Source of the DNA: Sclerotiophoma versabilis
Taxonomy: Eukaryota; Ascomycota; Dothideomycetes; Pleosporales; Didymellaceae
Direction: 5' to 3'
Assembly: GCA_012274445.1 (NCBI GenBank)
Contig: JAAROD010000080.1
Location: forward strand, 1,240,001 to 1,304,000
DNA length: 64,000 nucleotides
Made by a program: the position numbers and the translations under genes. Within the stretch, counting starts at the first letter, position 1; each line of letters starts with the position of its first letter. Positions 11,365-22,390 of this stretch are shown here, in pieces. The notes beneath the pieces were generated by a model. It was not told the DNA's origin, searched no databases, and saw nothing but the letters and a program-made list of their open reading frames with translations.

Positions 11365-11783
11365 TTAGCTTTTTCTCTCGCTCTCACAATATACCAAACA
11401 ATGACTAACCCGGCACCACATGGCCATGCAATCCGGAACCCCTATATCCGGCTGCATAGCGCAGAAGTTTGCCGTACGGCAACACATGCACCTGTTGACT
11501 TCCTCCGGGGAAACTGGAATCACATCAGGCAGATGGTCTTCAGGGGGCCAGTTGTCGAGCGAGAGATTGCATACGGCGCCGATATTGGTCTGCTGTGAAA
11601 AGGATCAGTGTGTTACTCAGGAGGTAGTGGATATCGAATTACATCGCTGCGCATATCAGTCCCACACCACGTCTTGCTATGTTCACACATGCCAGCGCAG
11701 CCTGGGCAGTCTTTCATCAAGCATGCTGCCTTAGGTAAAGCTAGGAGCAGCGTTGCCGCGATCGTGAGGAGGGGGAGACGCAT
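11365..11783 (-). CDS. small secreted cysteine-rich protein (effector-like), not in any known family I recognise
   Basis: Two exons (11783-11643 and 11592-11365) encode about 122 residues. The 50-nt intron has a GTAATT donor and a CACAG acceptor, and splicing keeps the frame. Residues 1-20 form a signal peptide (MRLPLLTI..., cleavage near ALPKAA). The mature chain carries about 14 Cys, including the clusters DCPGCAGMC, RCMCC and DCMAMWC. This is the pattern of a disulfide-stabilised small secreted protein, as in many fungal effectors. A TATAAA lies about 65 bases upstream of the ATG. The 3' end is uncertain: a GTTAGT donor after WCR could lead to a third short exon that ends at another stop near 11335. 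The gene stands alone in a gene-poor stretch, next to a decayed relative. Function is unknown. Confidence 0.6.
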
Positions 11784-11844
11784 TCTGATGAAGCGGAGAG
11801 GTATCCGAGATGATGAAAAGGAGGTTGTCGGCCTGAGCCAGAGG

Positions 11845-11850
11845 TTTATA
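11845..11850 (-). promoter_or_regulatory. TATA box of the cysteine-rich protein gene
   Basis: TATAAA on the minus strand lies about 62-67 bases before the start codon, a typical fungal core-promoter distance. Confidence 0.45.
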
Positions 11851-12621
11851 TCGTGATTGGCATTATGTGCTGTCCATACCTTACTTCGTACCTGAAGCGC
11901 CGAGGCGTGCGGAGCTTTATTACCAAGAACAGCTAGCAAATATGAGTAAGTCCTGAAGGAGTAGTATACGGACGAATGTGTGGCCCTGATATGTGCGTTT
12001 CTTGGTACAATCTGGTATTAAATCAAATTTATGGCGCTACTACTTACCCGTAGCTTCCGTGAGACTGATTAGGGCTGTTTCAGGGTTTGGTGGACGTCAA
12101 GGGGTATCATCTCAACCGCATGTAGACTGCTGCATCCCCTCTACCCTGCAGAATATGTACGTATTGCCAATCGCCGGTATGAGGCGCGAGGGGTGAATGT
12201 TTGGTGGCGATTAGGTAGCCTTGAAGTTTTCCATGGACTGCGGGGTAGCTGGTGCTCAAAATGGAGATTCAACGTTGATTTCGGAAGGGTTATGTGTCGG
12301 CTTTGGTACCGAACTCTAGAACGACCTGAAGGCGAACATCATATATCATAATTGTTGGAGACTGAGCACGTCTGAACCTGAAACGAGTTTTGCAATTCTT
12401 CTCCTCTCAAAGATCCATATATCTCAAAGAGTCCACGTAAATGACGAAGAAAGGGAAGAGACCTTCTCCTCTCAAACAACTATAGATCACCTTCAAGGAA
12501 CGCATCATTACAATGACCTTGTCTCTTCAAAGGTGTAGACGTACACAAGAGCCATCACCAAAAACCAAGAAGCGGTGTGCCCAGTAAAACAGCGAAAACC
12601 TACGACCAAGCAACTGTCTAC
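11851..12621. other. intergenic between cysteine-rich gene and hypothetical gene
   Basis: Only short ORFs occur. No splice-supported exon, RNA gene or repeat was recognised. Confidence 0.45.
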
Positions 12622-13599
12622 CTAACGAAACTCTCGTCTTCCCGCACATTTGAGCACCATACGATCCGGCCTCTTCCTTGGCTTGGACAGAGGCTTGTCC
12701 AACAAAATGCGTTGCAGCTTCTGATTCTGCACACGCCTCTTGACTGGATCACTTCCCTTGTACATGTTGACCGGATGCTTCTTTGCCTCAGGTATCTTGG
12801 CTAGTGGTCTCGAAGGAGGCTGGACCACAGAGCTGGATGTTGGGTCATCGATGTCAGGCATATGCGGCGTCCCGCAGTTGACCATGCGGATGGGCTCACG
12901 CCTGGTGGCTGGTTGAACGGGGCGAGGAGGTTGCAGATCTAGGGTGAAGGGCCGGTGGTGGGAAGAGACGTACTGAACACGCTTGGTGTCGATAGGCTGC
13001 CGGGGAGGGCGTGGTGGAGACGGCTCAGGACCGAAGAGGTCAGCCAAGTCGTCAACATTCATGCCTATTTTGTCACTAACATCGTCAGTGTCAAGGAACT
13101 CAGCTTGACCTTGCTGACCACCATGTTGTGGGAGTTGTTGTGCTGGACCACCATCTCCACCAAAGCCATTGTCACAGTTATGGGTAGACCCATGCACCTC
13201 ACCATCGCGACCGTGCATCACGTGGCTAGTGAAATGGGTAGCTGGACTTGGCCTGTGTGAAACCTTCATCTCTTTGAAGCCTTCTTGACGGTCACGCTTG
13301 CGCTGTGTTTGCCTGGCGCGGTCACCATCTCGTCTGGTCGATGTGCGATGAACTTGAGAACCGAGTTGGGTGCTGTTAGCCGATGAGATGTGACGTGATA
13401 CTCTTTGAGCGGTGTGATGAGCAGTGTGTTGAGCACCTTGAATGCAGTGTGGTGTCATCTTGAGCGTTTTGAAACACGAGAATGCGCTGGACTTGATGTT
13501 GCGGATGTGTGTATTCTGAGTACTGCGGTTGCTTCCCGAATGTGTAGTTGACGCAGTCGCTGCTGATCGTGTAGTTGGGTATGAGCTGTTTAAGAACAA
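12622..13599 (-). CDS. hypothetical basic low-complexity protein
   Basis: This is a single open frame of 325 residues if the first ATG is used. A later ATG at about 13461 (MTPHCIQG) is an equally possible start. The N-terminal 100 residues are rich in Ser, Thr, His and Arg. A short acidic stretch (DTDDVSDKIGMNVDDLADLFG, about 165-190) follows, then Pro-rich segments. The C terminus is strongly basic (KRRVQNQKLQRI, KPRKRPDRMVLK) and could act as a nuclear localisation or nucleic-acid-binding tail. No domain is recognised. The low-complexity composition and isolation leave some doubt that it is a real gene. Confidence 0.45.
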   Translation of the reverse strand: MFLNSSYPTTRSAATASTTHSGSNRSTQNTHIRNIKSSAFSCFKTLKMTPHCIQGAQHTAHHTAQRVSRHISSANSTQLGSQVHRTSTRRDGDRARQTQRKRDRQEGFKEMKVSHRPSPATHFTSHVMHGRDGEVHGSTHNCDNGFGGDGGPAQQLPQHGGQQGQAEFLDTDDVSDKIGMNVDDLADLFGPEPSPPRPPRQPIDTKRVQYVSSHHRPFTLDLQPPRPVQPATRREPIRMVNCGTPHMPDIDDPTSSSVVQPPSRPLAKIPEAKKHPVNMYKGSDPVKRRVQNQKLQRILLDKPLSKPRKRPDRMVLKCAGRREFR

Positions 13600-14597
13600 G
13601 CAAGGAGATACGGCAGGAAGATAAGATAAAATAGTACCCAGGCAGCTGGAGTCTTTTCATGGTGAAAGCAAGTCGACGTCAAGGCATGATTTGTCCCGTG
13701 TTTGACATGGCGCCACCGCTTCACTTCACTGTTTGCAAGCACCCAAATCAGGGGCCTTTGTAAACTGGCAGTTACGATTCGCGGATCCAGCCCTACAGTG
13801 ACAGGGGTGACTCAAAACCTGAGACTAGCCAAAGGTGGGCGTGCAGTGGTGTTTCCTGTCCTTCTGGGGCCGCTAGCCCATATGCTGTCGGTCGACATTA
13901 AACGTCTCCGGAGAAATGGTGCTACGATGCCTAGATTGGTGGCAGAAATTATTGGAAGAAGGCGTCGTGAGCAGCTTTCATCACACGAAAGAGCCTGCAG
14001 TTCCAGTGGGAAGCTGCTTAAAGAGCAGCCCTTAGCTCCGCCTGCGAATGTCAACATCGATGTTCCTAGACAGAGCGGTCGCGAGAAAGCAAATCCAAGC
14101 AAGACATCTTATGCAGTCAACCAGCTGCGAGAATTTGTCCATTGGTTGCGCATGTAACCCCCCATCAGCAGGAATTTGAGGTTGAGACAGGAAGAGAACA
14201 AGGGTTCGAAGAGTGGAATATCGATATGGGGTTTGTAGAGGAGGAAAGCGCAAGCATTGTAATGGACTTGAGTCCTACCGTGTACACAACATTATGTCGT
14301 TTGTGCAGCAACCTGCGGCGATGACGTCGTCAAGCCTCTCCACCTGAGTCGACGCTGCAACTGTACCCCGACGCGCCGTTTGCTATGGAGCCTGTTTGTT
14401 GTGTGAAAAACAAAAGAGAAACCAGAAAAGTATACCCAAATCCGCAAACTAACTATCAACAAATTGATACCCAAGAAACTAACGCAACCTATGTATACGC
14501 CGACATGCGCCTCGAACGTCCGCCCATATGTGATGAGATTCGAGGCCGTTGAAAGTGGAAACGAGAAGGAAGCGAACGCGCAATGTGGATGGCATGC
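13600..14597. other. intergenic, no convincing gene
   Basis: A 151-codon plus-strand ORF at 13702-14157 is overlapped by open minus frames and shows no recognisable family. I treat it as chance. The 3' flank of UBC8 is at the right end. Confidence 0.4.
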
Positions 14598-15623
14598 CTA
14601 GATATCGTCCATGTTGCCGGCTGCTTCGTCGTCGCCGGACTCATAGCTACCGACTGAGCTCATGTCGTCGTCGTCATCATCGTCCTTATCAGAGTCTTCA
14701 GAGATATCTTTCGAGGCATACTTCTGCACGTATTCTGTCGTACCGATCAGCGTCTTTATCCCACCATAGGCCTTAATCCAACATACCCTTGACTTTTGCA
14801 TCATAGCTCTTCGGTTCTCGCATGAGGAGTGCGGCCGCTTCACCATTTAGAGGATCGGTCGGGTTTGGGTACCGGAGAAGCTGAGGAATGAACACCTCGA
14901 AGATGTTGATCATGTCGTACATAGGTGACCATGTCTGATTGATAACATCGAGACAAACCGAGCCGGAACTGTGCCCAGGTCAGCAGCTGTGCGCAAATTC
15001 TGCTGTAAAGAGGCAAGCTCCCGGGAGGTTGAGTTCGTTGCTCACAGTTCATCGATGTTCGGGTGGAAGATGCGGTTTACGAAGCCAATGCTAGGGCTCT
15101 TGTACGGGTACTGATCGGGCAGCTCGACGTGAATTTTCCAAAGTCCACCTTGGAAGGGTGCTGTAAGGTCAGTAGGTGTTTGCACATTCATGGAGGCTGA
15201 CATACTGTCCTCAGGCCCCTTGAACCTGACGTAGAACTCTTGCCTGCTTTTGTGTCAGCTAAGTTACAGTGTAATGCCGATCAGATCTTAGAGAAAACGA
15301 ACACTATGACGCAGTCAGCAACATTTTGTAAACAGAAAGTTGAAGGAGTAACATACTGTTGTCGTTGACTAGTGTCACCTCATAGTCACTCATGAGCCTG
15401 CCATGCATCAGTTGCTGAACGCCAGTGCAGTCGCCGAGGTGTTCCTAGAACATACATCCTGCGTCTTCGTTAGCAGCGCTCCTGTACTTGTAATGGACTC
15501 ATAACTTACTTCATAACCTATAGCACCAGCAAAAAGTCCCTGTTAGCTTTTGTTCCCATCTTGACGCGCCATGCACAGTGGTTGACCTACGTCCGTCTCG
15601 ATACGTCTCTTTGGAGAACTCAT
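14598..15623 (-). CDS. UBC8: ubiquitin-conjugating enzyme E2 Ubc8/UBE2H, nine exons including 8-, 3- and 1-nt exons
   Basis: Exons are 15623-15591, 15517-15510, 15458-15456, 15397-15357, 15303, 15243-15206, 15160-15046, 14968-14787 and 14734-14598, totalling 558 nt and 185 residues. The start MSSPKRRIETD matches yeast Ubc8 and human UBE2H. The UBC fold contains the HPN motif (FHPNIDE) and the active Cys in SGSVCLDVINQTW. An acidic Asp/Ser tail (from about residue 155) is typical of this E2. Ubc8/UBE2H works with the GID/CTLH ligase, which in yeast degrades gluconeogenic enzymes. All eight introns (45-77 nt) have GT...AG ends, and most have clear CTAAC or CTGAC branch points. The exon of 1 nt at 15303 is required to keep the frame. 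The exon of 3 nt restores the residue count seen in yeast (VMK-x-LMSD). Confidence 0.93.
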
Positions 15624-16669
15624 GATGGCGCTGTTGCTTTGTGTGCGACTCCTTCCAAAGCTTCCTTGTATGTGTATGGGTGTATGGCTCCAAGTGTGCA
15701 GGGTGTTGTGGCTCGGTCGGCGGTCTCGTAGATGTAGTGAGTTATGAGGTGCTTGCGGGGCTATCGATAGCGAACGCCGGGAGGGGGTCAGAGGTGCTAC
15801 GTCGGTGCTTTGTTGGCAGAGTGACGTCGAAGAGAGGTCTGGAGTTTTTGTGAGTAGGTAAACGTTGTCGCTCGGGCCGGTATGGTGCAAAAGTCAAGGT
15901 ACAAGGTCAAGAGGAGTGGTTGGGTCGAGCTACAGTCACGAGCACCTGTGTCGGCAGCAAGTCGCGCTTGTACACGTCCGCTGAGTCCGGCAAGTCCTCG
16001 CCGAGACGTCGTACGCCACAGCCATGTCATGCGTTGTAGTCGATGTCGACTGCAAACGCGTAATCGAACTTTGCTGCTGTATATTGTATTTAATGATTTC
16101 ACTTGTAAGAAAGTCTGACAAGTAAAATACTGCAACTGGTCGTCATTGCGCTGATGATGGTCGTGGTTCTAATCATCCCCAACCTAGATGCCTTTACCTG
16201 CAATTTCAGTATGGCTGCCGCGAGGCATAGAGCAATCCCAAGTGAAGTCAAGTCTTCTGACAAACTTCAAATACTTCCTGATGGAAAAAATTCAGAAGTG
16301 CGTCTCGTAAGGTGTAGAGCGCTGTATTGCAGTCGAGTCCAATCGCAGCGCCGGAACGCCGCGGCTCCTCCGAAGCCTCGGTGTGTGACCAGGGCCTCGG
16401 ATCGGCGGACGAGGAGCCTCCTCACTACCTAACGCAGTACCCCAGACTCTCTCAAGAACGTGGCACATAAGCCCAACGTCGAGACCATCGTATTTCGATG
16501 ATTAGCCGATGAGGGCCGTGGACGCTGTATCAAAGCTAGATGACTCGAGTCTAGACATCGGTGCCTTAGCCTGACAAAGAGGGAGACCCTGGCTGGGCCG
16601 ACAAAAACGTCCGAGCTTCCATCGTGAGAGAGACTTCAGCGAAGATATGTGTACACCACACCACGGTCA
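15624..16669. other. divergent promoter region between UBC8 and panB
   Basis: The two genes are divergently transcribed from this interval. A TATA box for the panB gene is listed separately. No further gene is recognised. Confidence 0.5.
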
Positions 16670-16677
16670 TATATAAG
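16670..16677 (+). promoter_or_regulatory. TATA box of the panB gene
   Basis: TATATAAG lies about 120 bases upstream of the first possible start codon of the ketopantoate hydroxymethyltransferase gene. Confidence 0.45.
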
Positions 16678-16794
16678 ACTTCCGGTGGCCCCTGAGTGAT
16701 GTTTGCCGAAGACTCACCCGCACCAGCCTGACAAAACCACTAAATAAGTCTTCAACTTCGAACGACCACCTCTTCCTAGACTTCAACAACATTG

Positions 16795-17858
16795 ATGGTG
16801 TCGCATGCCACGATGAACACCTTTCGGATAGCTTCGCAAATATGTCGGCCCAAGATACCCTCATCGTTGGTGTCAGTATCGCAGAGGCTGATGCCCGCTG
16901 CAAATGCCCGTTGGAGCTCACACTCGCCCCTGGGTACAACACTTGCCACACGAAAGCCTGTCACCATCAACACTATTCAGAGTCTTTACCGCAAGAAGGA
17001 ACCGATTACTGTCATCACTGCCCATGACTTCCCAAGTGCCCATGTCGCCGACCATGCTGGCATGGACATTATTCTTGTTGGTGACAGTCTTGCTATGGTC
17101 GCCATGGGTATGGACGATACGAGCGAGGTGTTGCTGGATGAGATGATTCTGCACTGCAAGTCAGTAGCAAGAGCTACCAAGGGTGCTTTTACGGTGCGCA
17201 TACGTGCTGTGCAATGTTCCGTCAATTTACTGACATTGTCAAGGTGGGAGACTTACCGATGGGCAGCTATGAAATTTCACCTGAGCAAGCTCTTGCTTCC
17301 GCCATTCGAGTGATCAAAGAGGGTCGTGTCAAGGCTATCAAGCTTGAAGGTGGAAAGGACATGGCAACGACCATAGCCAAGATCACCGGAGCTGGTATCC
17401 CTGTGCTTGCTCACATCGGTCTCACACCTCAGAGACAAAATGCTCTTGGGGGCTTCCGAGTTCAAGGCAAAACCACCTCTTCAGCAGTCAAATTTCTTGA
17501 GGATGCACTTGCGGTTCAGGAGGCCGGTGCCTTCGCCACTGTTGTTGAAGCAGTACCGGCCGAGGTTGCTGAGCTGGTGACGAAGAAGCTTAGCATTCCT
17601 ACCATCGGCATTGGTGCGGGTAACGGCTGCTCAGGCCAGGTCCTTGTCCAAGTCGACATGCTCGGCAACTTCCCACCAGGCCGCTTCCTTCCCAAATTCG
17701 TCAAAAAATTCGGAAATGTATGGGAAGAGTCTCTCAAGGCTATAGAGCAGTACAAGACAGAGGTGAAGACCCGAGCCTACCCCGCGCCAGAACATACATA
17801 CCCTATACCCAAGGAGGTATTTGAGGAATTTGAGAAGGCTGTGAACGAAAGAGAGTAG
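16795..17858 (+). CDS. panB: 3-methyl-2-oxobutanoate (ketopantoate) hydroxymethyltransferase, PanB/Ecm31
   Basis: Two exons (16795-17193, 17244-17858) encode 337 residues. The 50-nt intron has a GTGCGC donor, a TTACTGACA branch point and a TCAAG acceptor. The enzyme transfers a hydroxymethyl group from 5,10-methylene-tetrahydrofolate to 3-methyl-2-oxobutanoate, the first committed step of pantothenate and CoA synthesis. The family core is seen: VITAHDFPSAHVADHAGMD, the metal-binding ILVGDSLAMV, VGDLPMGSYE, KLEGGKDM, VVEAVPAEV and IGIGAGNGCSGQVLV. About 35 N-terminal residues are basic and Ser-rich with Arg, matching a mitochondrial targeting peptide. An in-frame ATG at 16813 has a better -3 base and may be the true start. 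Confidence 0.93.
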
Positions 17859-18032
17859 ATTTGGCTTGCGCTTCTGGTGGTTCTTTTATTGCATTTTCAC
17901 ATACCCCATGCCGCGACAGTAGCGGTTAACATTTATTTGAGCTCGACTTCAGCTCAAGATAGGATGAGCGATCATTCCGCTGCGACCATGTAGGCAATTT
18001 GCCATGTTGAATAGAAACAGTAGATTTCAACA

Positions 18033-18558
18033 TTACCCAAAAGCTGGTGACATTGCATAGCCTACAACCAGCTCTTCATTCTGCTTGAAACACTGTGATG
18101 GGGTCAACACTTAGCTTGTCTGCCAGTTTACGCATTATGGTGGCTTACCATCCACAGATTGCCTACGCCTTCATCGAGCGCTGGCGAAAAGACGCTACCA
18201 ACATAGCAGAACACGCTCTCATGCTCCTTCACGCCCAGTCGTTTCCGTAAAAATCGAACGATGGTCTCAAAGCGCTGGTTTGTCGACAACTTGAAGACTC
18301 TTTGGTTAAGATGAGGTGCTGAGCCGATCGGCTGAAGACGGACGGTGACTACAACAATGTTAGCATATTGAAACACGAGGTGTAAGGCAGGCGCGAGTCA
18401 CGATACATACCCTTTTCTCTTACCAAGTTCCCTGCTGTCTCGAGAGCTTTCGATGCATCGCGTGGCAGGTTCGTTAGGACGACGGATGCCGCCATCGTAA
18501 GCGGCGCTTCTCTCCCGCCATCTTCTTCTATCGCTCTCTCTGCTGGTGACTGAGACAT
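18033..18558 (-). CDS. ATG12: ubiquitin-like autophagy protein Atg12
   Basis: Three exons (18558-18411, 18348-18149, 18092-18033) encode 135 residues. Introns are 62 nt (GTATGT donor, TTGTAG acceptor) and 56 nt (GTAAGC donor, CACAG acceptor). Atg12 is activated by Atg7 and Atg10 and conjugated through its C-terminal Gly to Atg5, forming the E3-like complex for Atg8 lipidation. The first 50 residues are variable and acidic. The ubiquitin fold (residues about 50-135) has VTVRLQPIGSAP, the segment FVRFLRKRLG-like IVRFLRKRLGVK, VFCYVGSVFSPALDE and the invariant end SPAFG with the conjugating Gly exposed. The gene converges with panB, only 174 bases away. Confidence 0.93.
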
Positions 18559-19309
18559 GGAAGCTCGAAATCTTAGGCGGCGAGGCGCAAGCCGAGTGAA
18601 GGCGAGGATGAGAGTGAAGGCTAGCCCGATTACAGATACTGATGTTGGGTACGTACAACGTAGCAGGAGGTGAAATCCTAATACTCGCAAGATGTTGCAG
18701 AAGTGATGGAACAGGAAGTCACGTTGGTGTAAACGCCATACCGACCAATCATGCCCCACCAGACCAACATCACTCTCATAATGGGAAAGTTCATCAACGA
18801 TATCATTGATCGCATTCGATACAGTCCTAAATATCTAATACGATAGTGATACATAGTCTGGCCTGCAGCAACATGTGCATGTGTGATGGCCGCGCTCATT
18901 TCTTTTGCTATTCCACCTGGGTTCCTCAACAAACCACCATCACTAAACACCTACTTTCAAGCATAGCAACCGCTTAACAGTCGGTAATAACTGGCATAGG
19001 GACCTTAAGGATGGCCCTATGCATGCAATGGTAAAGACAGGGACTGATGTGTCGCCAGTCTCCAGAATTCAAAAAGTGCCGCCGAAACGAATCAAACAAA
19101 CCAACCCACCAAGATGAAGTTGAAAATACGCCTCGAAAATGCTGGAAGTCGCGAAGAAGCTATGAAACGGATAGTCGCAAAGTACACGGGCTCAGATGTG
19201 AGGGCCGCAGCCAAGTGAACAAAGTTGGAAGGGAAGCCAGGTCGTGGGTATTAGTCATGCGTCGGCGCAGTGGAAAATGCAACGTGGATTCGTATACGGT
19301 GCGTGAAGC
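18559..19309. other. intergenic between ATG12 start and DBF4 end
   Basis: This contains the ATG12 promoter and the DBF4 3' flank. A plus-strand 216-codon ORF beginning here runs antisense to DBF4 and is rejected as a gene. Confidence 0.45.
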
Positions 19310-21229
19310 TCATTGGCGATCTAGTTGGGCAAGTAGCGCGTCAAGCTCTGCCCAATTCTCGTTTGTAGCGGCAAACTTGCGGTGTTTGCGGGAGACACAA
19401 TGCTGTGTAGTTGTTAGCTCAAATGGTATATCAGATCACGAAGCTGCATACCTCATCGAAATCGTTGAACTTCTCCCTGCAGTTCTCACAATAACCAGGC
19501 TTCAACTCTTTTTCAGCAGTCTTGCGTCGGCGGAGGGCTGCCAATTTACGAGCTTGCCTTTCCTGCTCAGCGATCTCTTGGGTCTGGCTAAGACTCTCTT
19601 GGGCCTTGCGCTTGGCAGCACGCATGGGCTGAGCGTGATCCGGATTGGGGGGACCACGCACATCGTTCATAACAGACGAATAGCCGCTGTTGGCTGACGT
19701 GACGCTATTCTTCTCCAAGACTTTCCGTTGCAACTGGTTGACTTCCTTGCTGTTACCAGCACGAGGCGCGGCAGCCGTCGATGAGATCATTTGAGACTGG
19801 ATGGCAGAAGTCATGTTGGACTGATGCAGGCCAGATGCTACAGGCTCTCCTCCAATGAAACGGGGCATCGCTCGTATGCTCGCTTGAGCACTGCCGAACA
19901 TGGGTGGAGGACCTTCGGTAGAGGTACGTTTCAAGGGCAAGCCTTTTGGCGGCTCCAGGGGTTTCGCATCATCTTCGTGCTCATCCTTCTTGACCACAGT
20001 AGGGGCAGTCCCGCGCCGGGCCAAGTTGTTGTTCTCGCACAGTGCACGCTTCTCTTCCATAGCTGACGCGGCACGCGTACGTGGAGCTGCTGCCAAAGCC
20101 CTCTGTGCGCGACGTTCCTCATGCTCTTCCTGTTGGCGGCGACCGAAATGAGGGTCCTCCACGAACGGGCACTTGCCGTTGCCGGAGGCGCGGAACTGCG
20201 GCCACTTGCCCTTCTCTTTCTCAACCTTCTGGTACTCTCTAATCATGACGGGGCGTGTGGCCTCATCCATATCGTGCACGTAGACGTAGTAGCCGCGTAG
20301 CTGAACCATGTCCTGGGCACCAATGACATAATCTCGATCCAACTTCTCGTTTTGCAGCAACCTTTGCAAATCCGCCTGGCGACCCTTTTGCCCAGCAACA
20401 GTACCATGGCGCGTGGTGTATTGAATGTCCTCCCCTGTCTCCTTGCTGAACATGGTGTCGATCATACGCTGAAGCTTCTCCACCGACCATATTTTCATTC
20501 CCAACTCCCTGGCCTTGATGAGTATGTCACCCCGGCCCGACTGACCAGATTTGGAGAGCGCAGTGTCGAAGACAGACTTCTTGTTCTCCAACTGGGCAGG
20601 GTTAACGGTACCCTTTGCAAGGGATGACGAGCTGTTGTCGACTTCGGCAGGAATAGGACGCGTCGTGATGACATGGGTAGCTTCACGAGAGAAGAAGGTG
20701 ACCTCGCGCTACAACACCATTAGCATGTACAAAGGTTGGGAGACTAGGGGTGACGTACTGAGCCAAGGATCTGAGCTCGACTCATGAGCTTGTCCTTCTG
20801 AGGCTCCTGGACGCTGTCGAAGTAGAAGATGAACTGCGGGAATAGCTTGCGGTAGTGTCTCTGCCATTGGCGGATGGTCTCGAGGTCATTCGTAACTCGC
20901 TGGACCTTCTCGACCTGCTTGGGCGGTGCTTTGTTCTCACGGGCAGCTTCGAGCTTCCTAGTCAAGGCCGTGGTTGGGGCACCACTGCGGCGAACAAGTC
21001 CATGACGGCGGGCTTCAGCATCGTCGACCTCAATCATCTGCTTCTTCTGCGGGGGCTGGCCATAGGACATGTCGCGCTGCTCGCTCGCGTGTGAGCGCTG
21101 ACGCTTTCCTCCCAGAACAGGAGCGCGTATCGGCGAGTTGGTGGCATTCTGCAAACTGGCCAGCGGCACGCGACGATTTGCCATGTTTGCAGAGACCCGA
21201 GGAGACTGCGGGACGGCGACTGCTGCCAT
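19310..21229 (-). CDS. DBF4: Dbf4-type regulatory subunit of the Cdc7 kinase (NimO/Dfp1)
   Basis: Three exons (21229-20759, 20708-19452, 19402-19310) encode 606 residues. Introns are 50 nt (GTACGT donor) and 49 nt (GTATGC donor). Dbf4 activates Cdc7 to phosphorylate MCM and fire replication origins in the nucleus. Motif N, a BRCT-like region, spans about residues 110-190 (IRQWQRHYRKLFPQFIFYFD, then VTFFSREATHVITTRPIP). Motif M lies around 300 (MVQLRGYYVYVHDMDEATRP followed by MIREYQK). Motif C, a CCHH zinc finger, is at the C terminus: GYCENCREKFNDFDEH, completed by a downstream His in the last exon. That finger is split by the last intron, so the third exon is needed. A second ATG at 21184 (MANRRVPLASLQ) is an alternative start. 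Confidence 0.92.
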
Positions 21230-22390
21230 GCGTGGTGGTGCGCAGCGGGTGGTTGGGCGCGCGAGTGGTGGTGGTAGCGAGGTCGATAGGTGGGGCGGGA
21301 AGGTCTGAGTTTGGCAAGCTCACGACGCGACGTAACAGGCACGTCGAGGTTTCTTCAGCAGCGCGATGCGTCCATTGCAGGCGTGCGTGCGCCTCGAGGT
21401 TCGACGGGAGTGTTAGTAAGACGCAATTGAGCGAACGAGGGCGCGTTGTGAGACAGCGTCTGCTGTCACTGGTCCGGGACGGTGTGTTTTGTGTTGTGGC
21501 TGGCATCAGACCTGAAGGAGCCGTTCGCGCTTAGCCGTGCACGATCGTGGTTTCCAGGTCACCCCTTCGCGTAAACATGCATCAAAACAACGAACAGGCA
21601 TGGTTCCTGTGTGCCGCGCTTGGGCCGACATTGCATTCATTGTTGTTGACCCCCGTTCCCAGCAAACGCGGATAGACAGAGGCATGCTATGGACGACGCC
21701 AGGGGCCCTCCAGGCACTCCAGGCCCGCGTCCGCGCACCCCACGTCACCACCGGTGCAGAAGAAAACATCGTGCCCCCTGGACATGCAGGTGGTCTGAGA
21801 CTAGGCGCAGACGCAACCTGCAAACACTCGTGTTAAGCTGGAATAGCCACGGTCTCCTGCATCTGACCATTCTGTACGGGCTGCATGTGTGCCGTGGTAC
21901 ACAGTATGACAATGTTGTTGATAGACCCCTCGCTCCTGGCTTGCAAGGTCGTCGACCTCGACCTCTACGCTCAGACCCTTCACCTCTCAATTACGACGAA
22001 GCCACTGGTTCGTGCAGCCTCCAGGGCTGCTGGAAGCCTCTGGCATAAAGAACACAATACCAGCAGTTGTACTGACGATGCCAATGCTGGTGGTGATGAG
22101 GGTGCTAATGACTTCTGTAAACCGGCGACAACACTGCCGCCAAATCTCGCTGGGCTAGAGGGTTTTGACACCAGTCCGCCATCATTGCAATTCTACCAGC
22201 TCTCTGTGGTTACTACTGCTGGGCACATGCAAACAAGCCCGCAGCTCGTTTGTTCTAGCATCAGCTTTCACTTCACTATCAGTATGACTCGCCCTCACCT
22301 TAACTTGACACAGCTTTCTATTCTGCTCTGCTTCTTCTTCACTCTTCCTTTCTGAACATCACTTACAATACACCAACCTTGGCCACCCGG
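21230..22390. other. divergent promoter region between DBF4 and an RS-like-tailed hypothetical gene
   Basis: About 1.15 kb separates two divergent genes. Overlapping ORFs on both strands look like shadows without exon signals. Nothing else was recognised. Confidence 0.45.

Noticed and set aside
13702..14157. 151-codon plus-strand ORF
   Set aside because: No domain, no splice or promoter support, and overlapped by an open frame on the other strand.
15456..15458. Joining UBC8 exons 2 and 4 with a single intron
   Set aside because: This keeps the frame but drops one residue that yeast has. The separate donor, branch point and acceptor signals on both sides support the 3-nt exon.
19047..19697. 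216-codon plus-strand ORF
   Set aside because: It is antisense to DBF4 exons and has no family.
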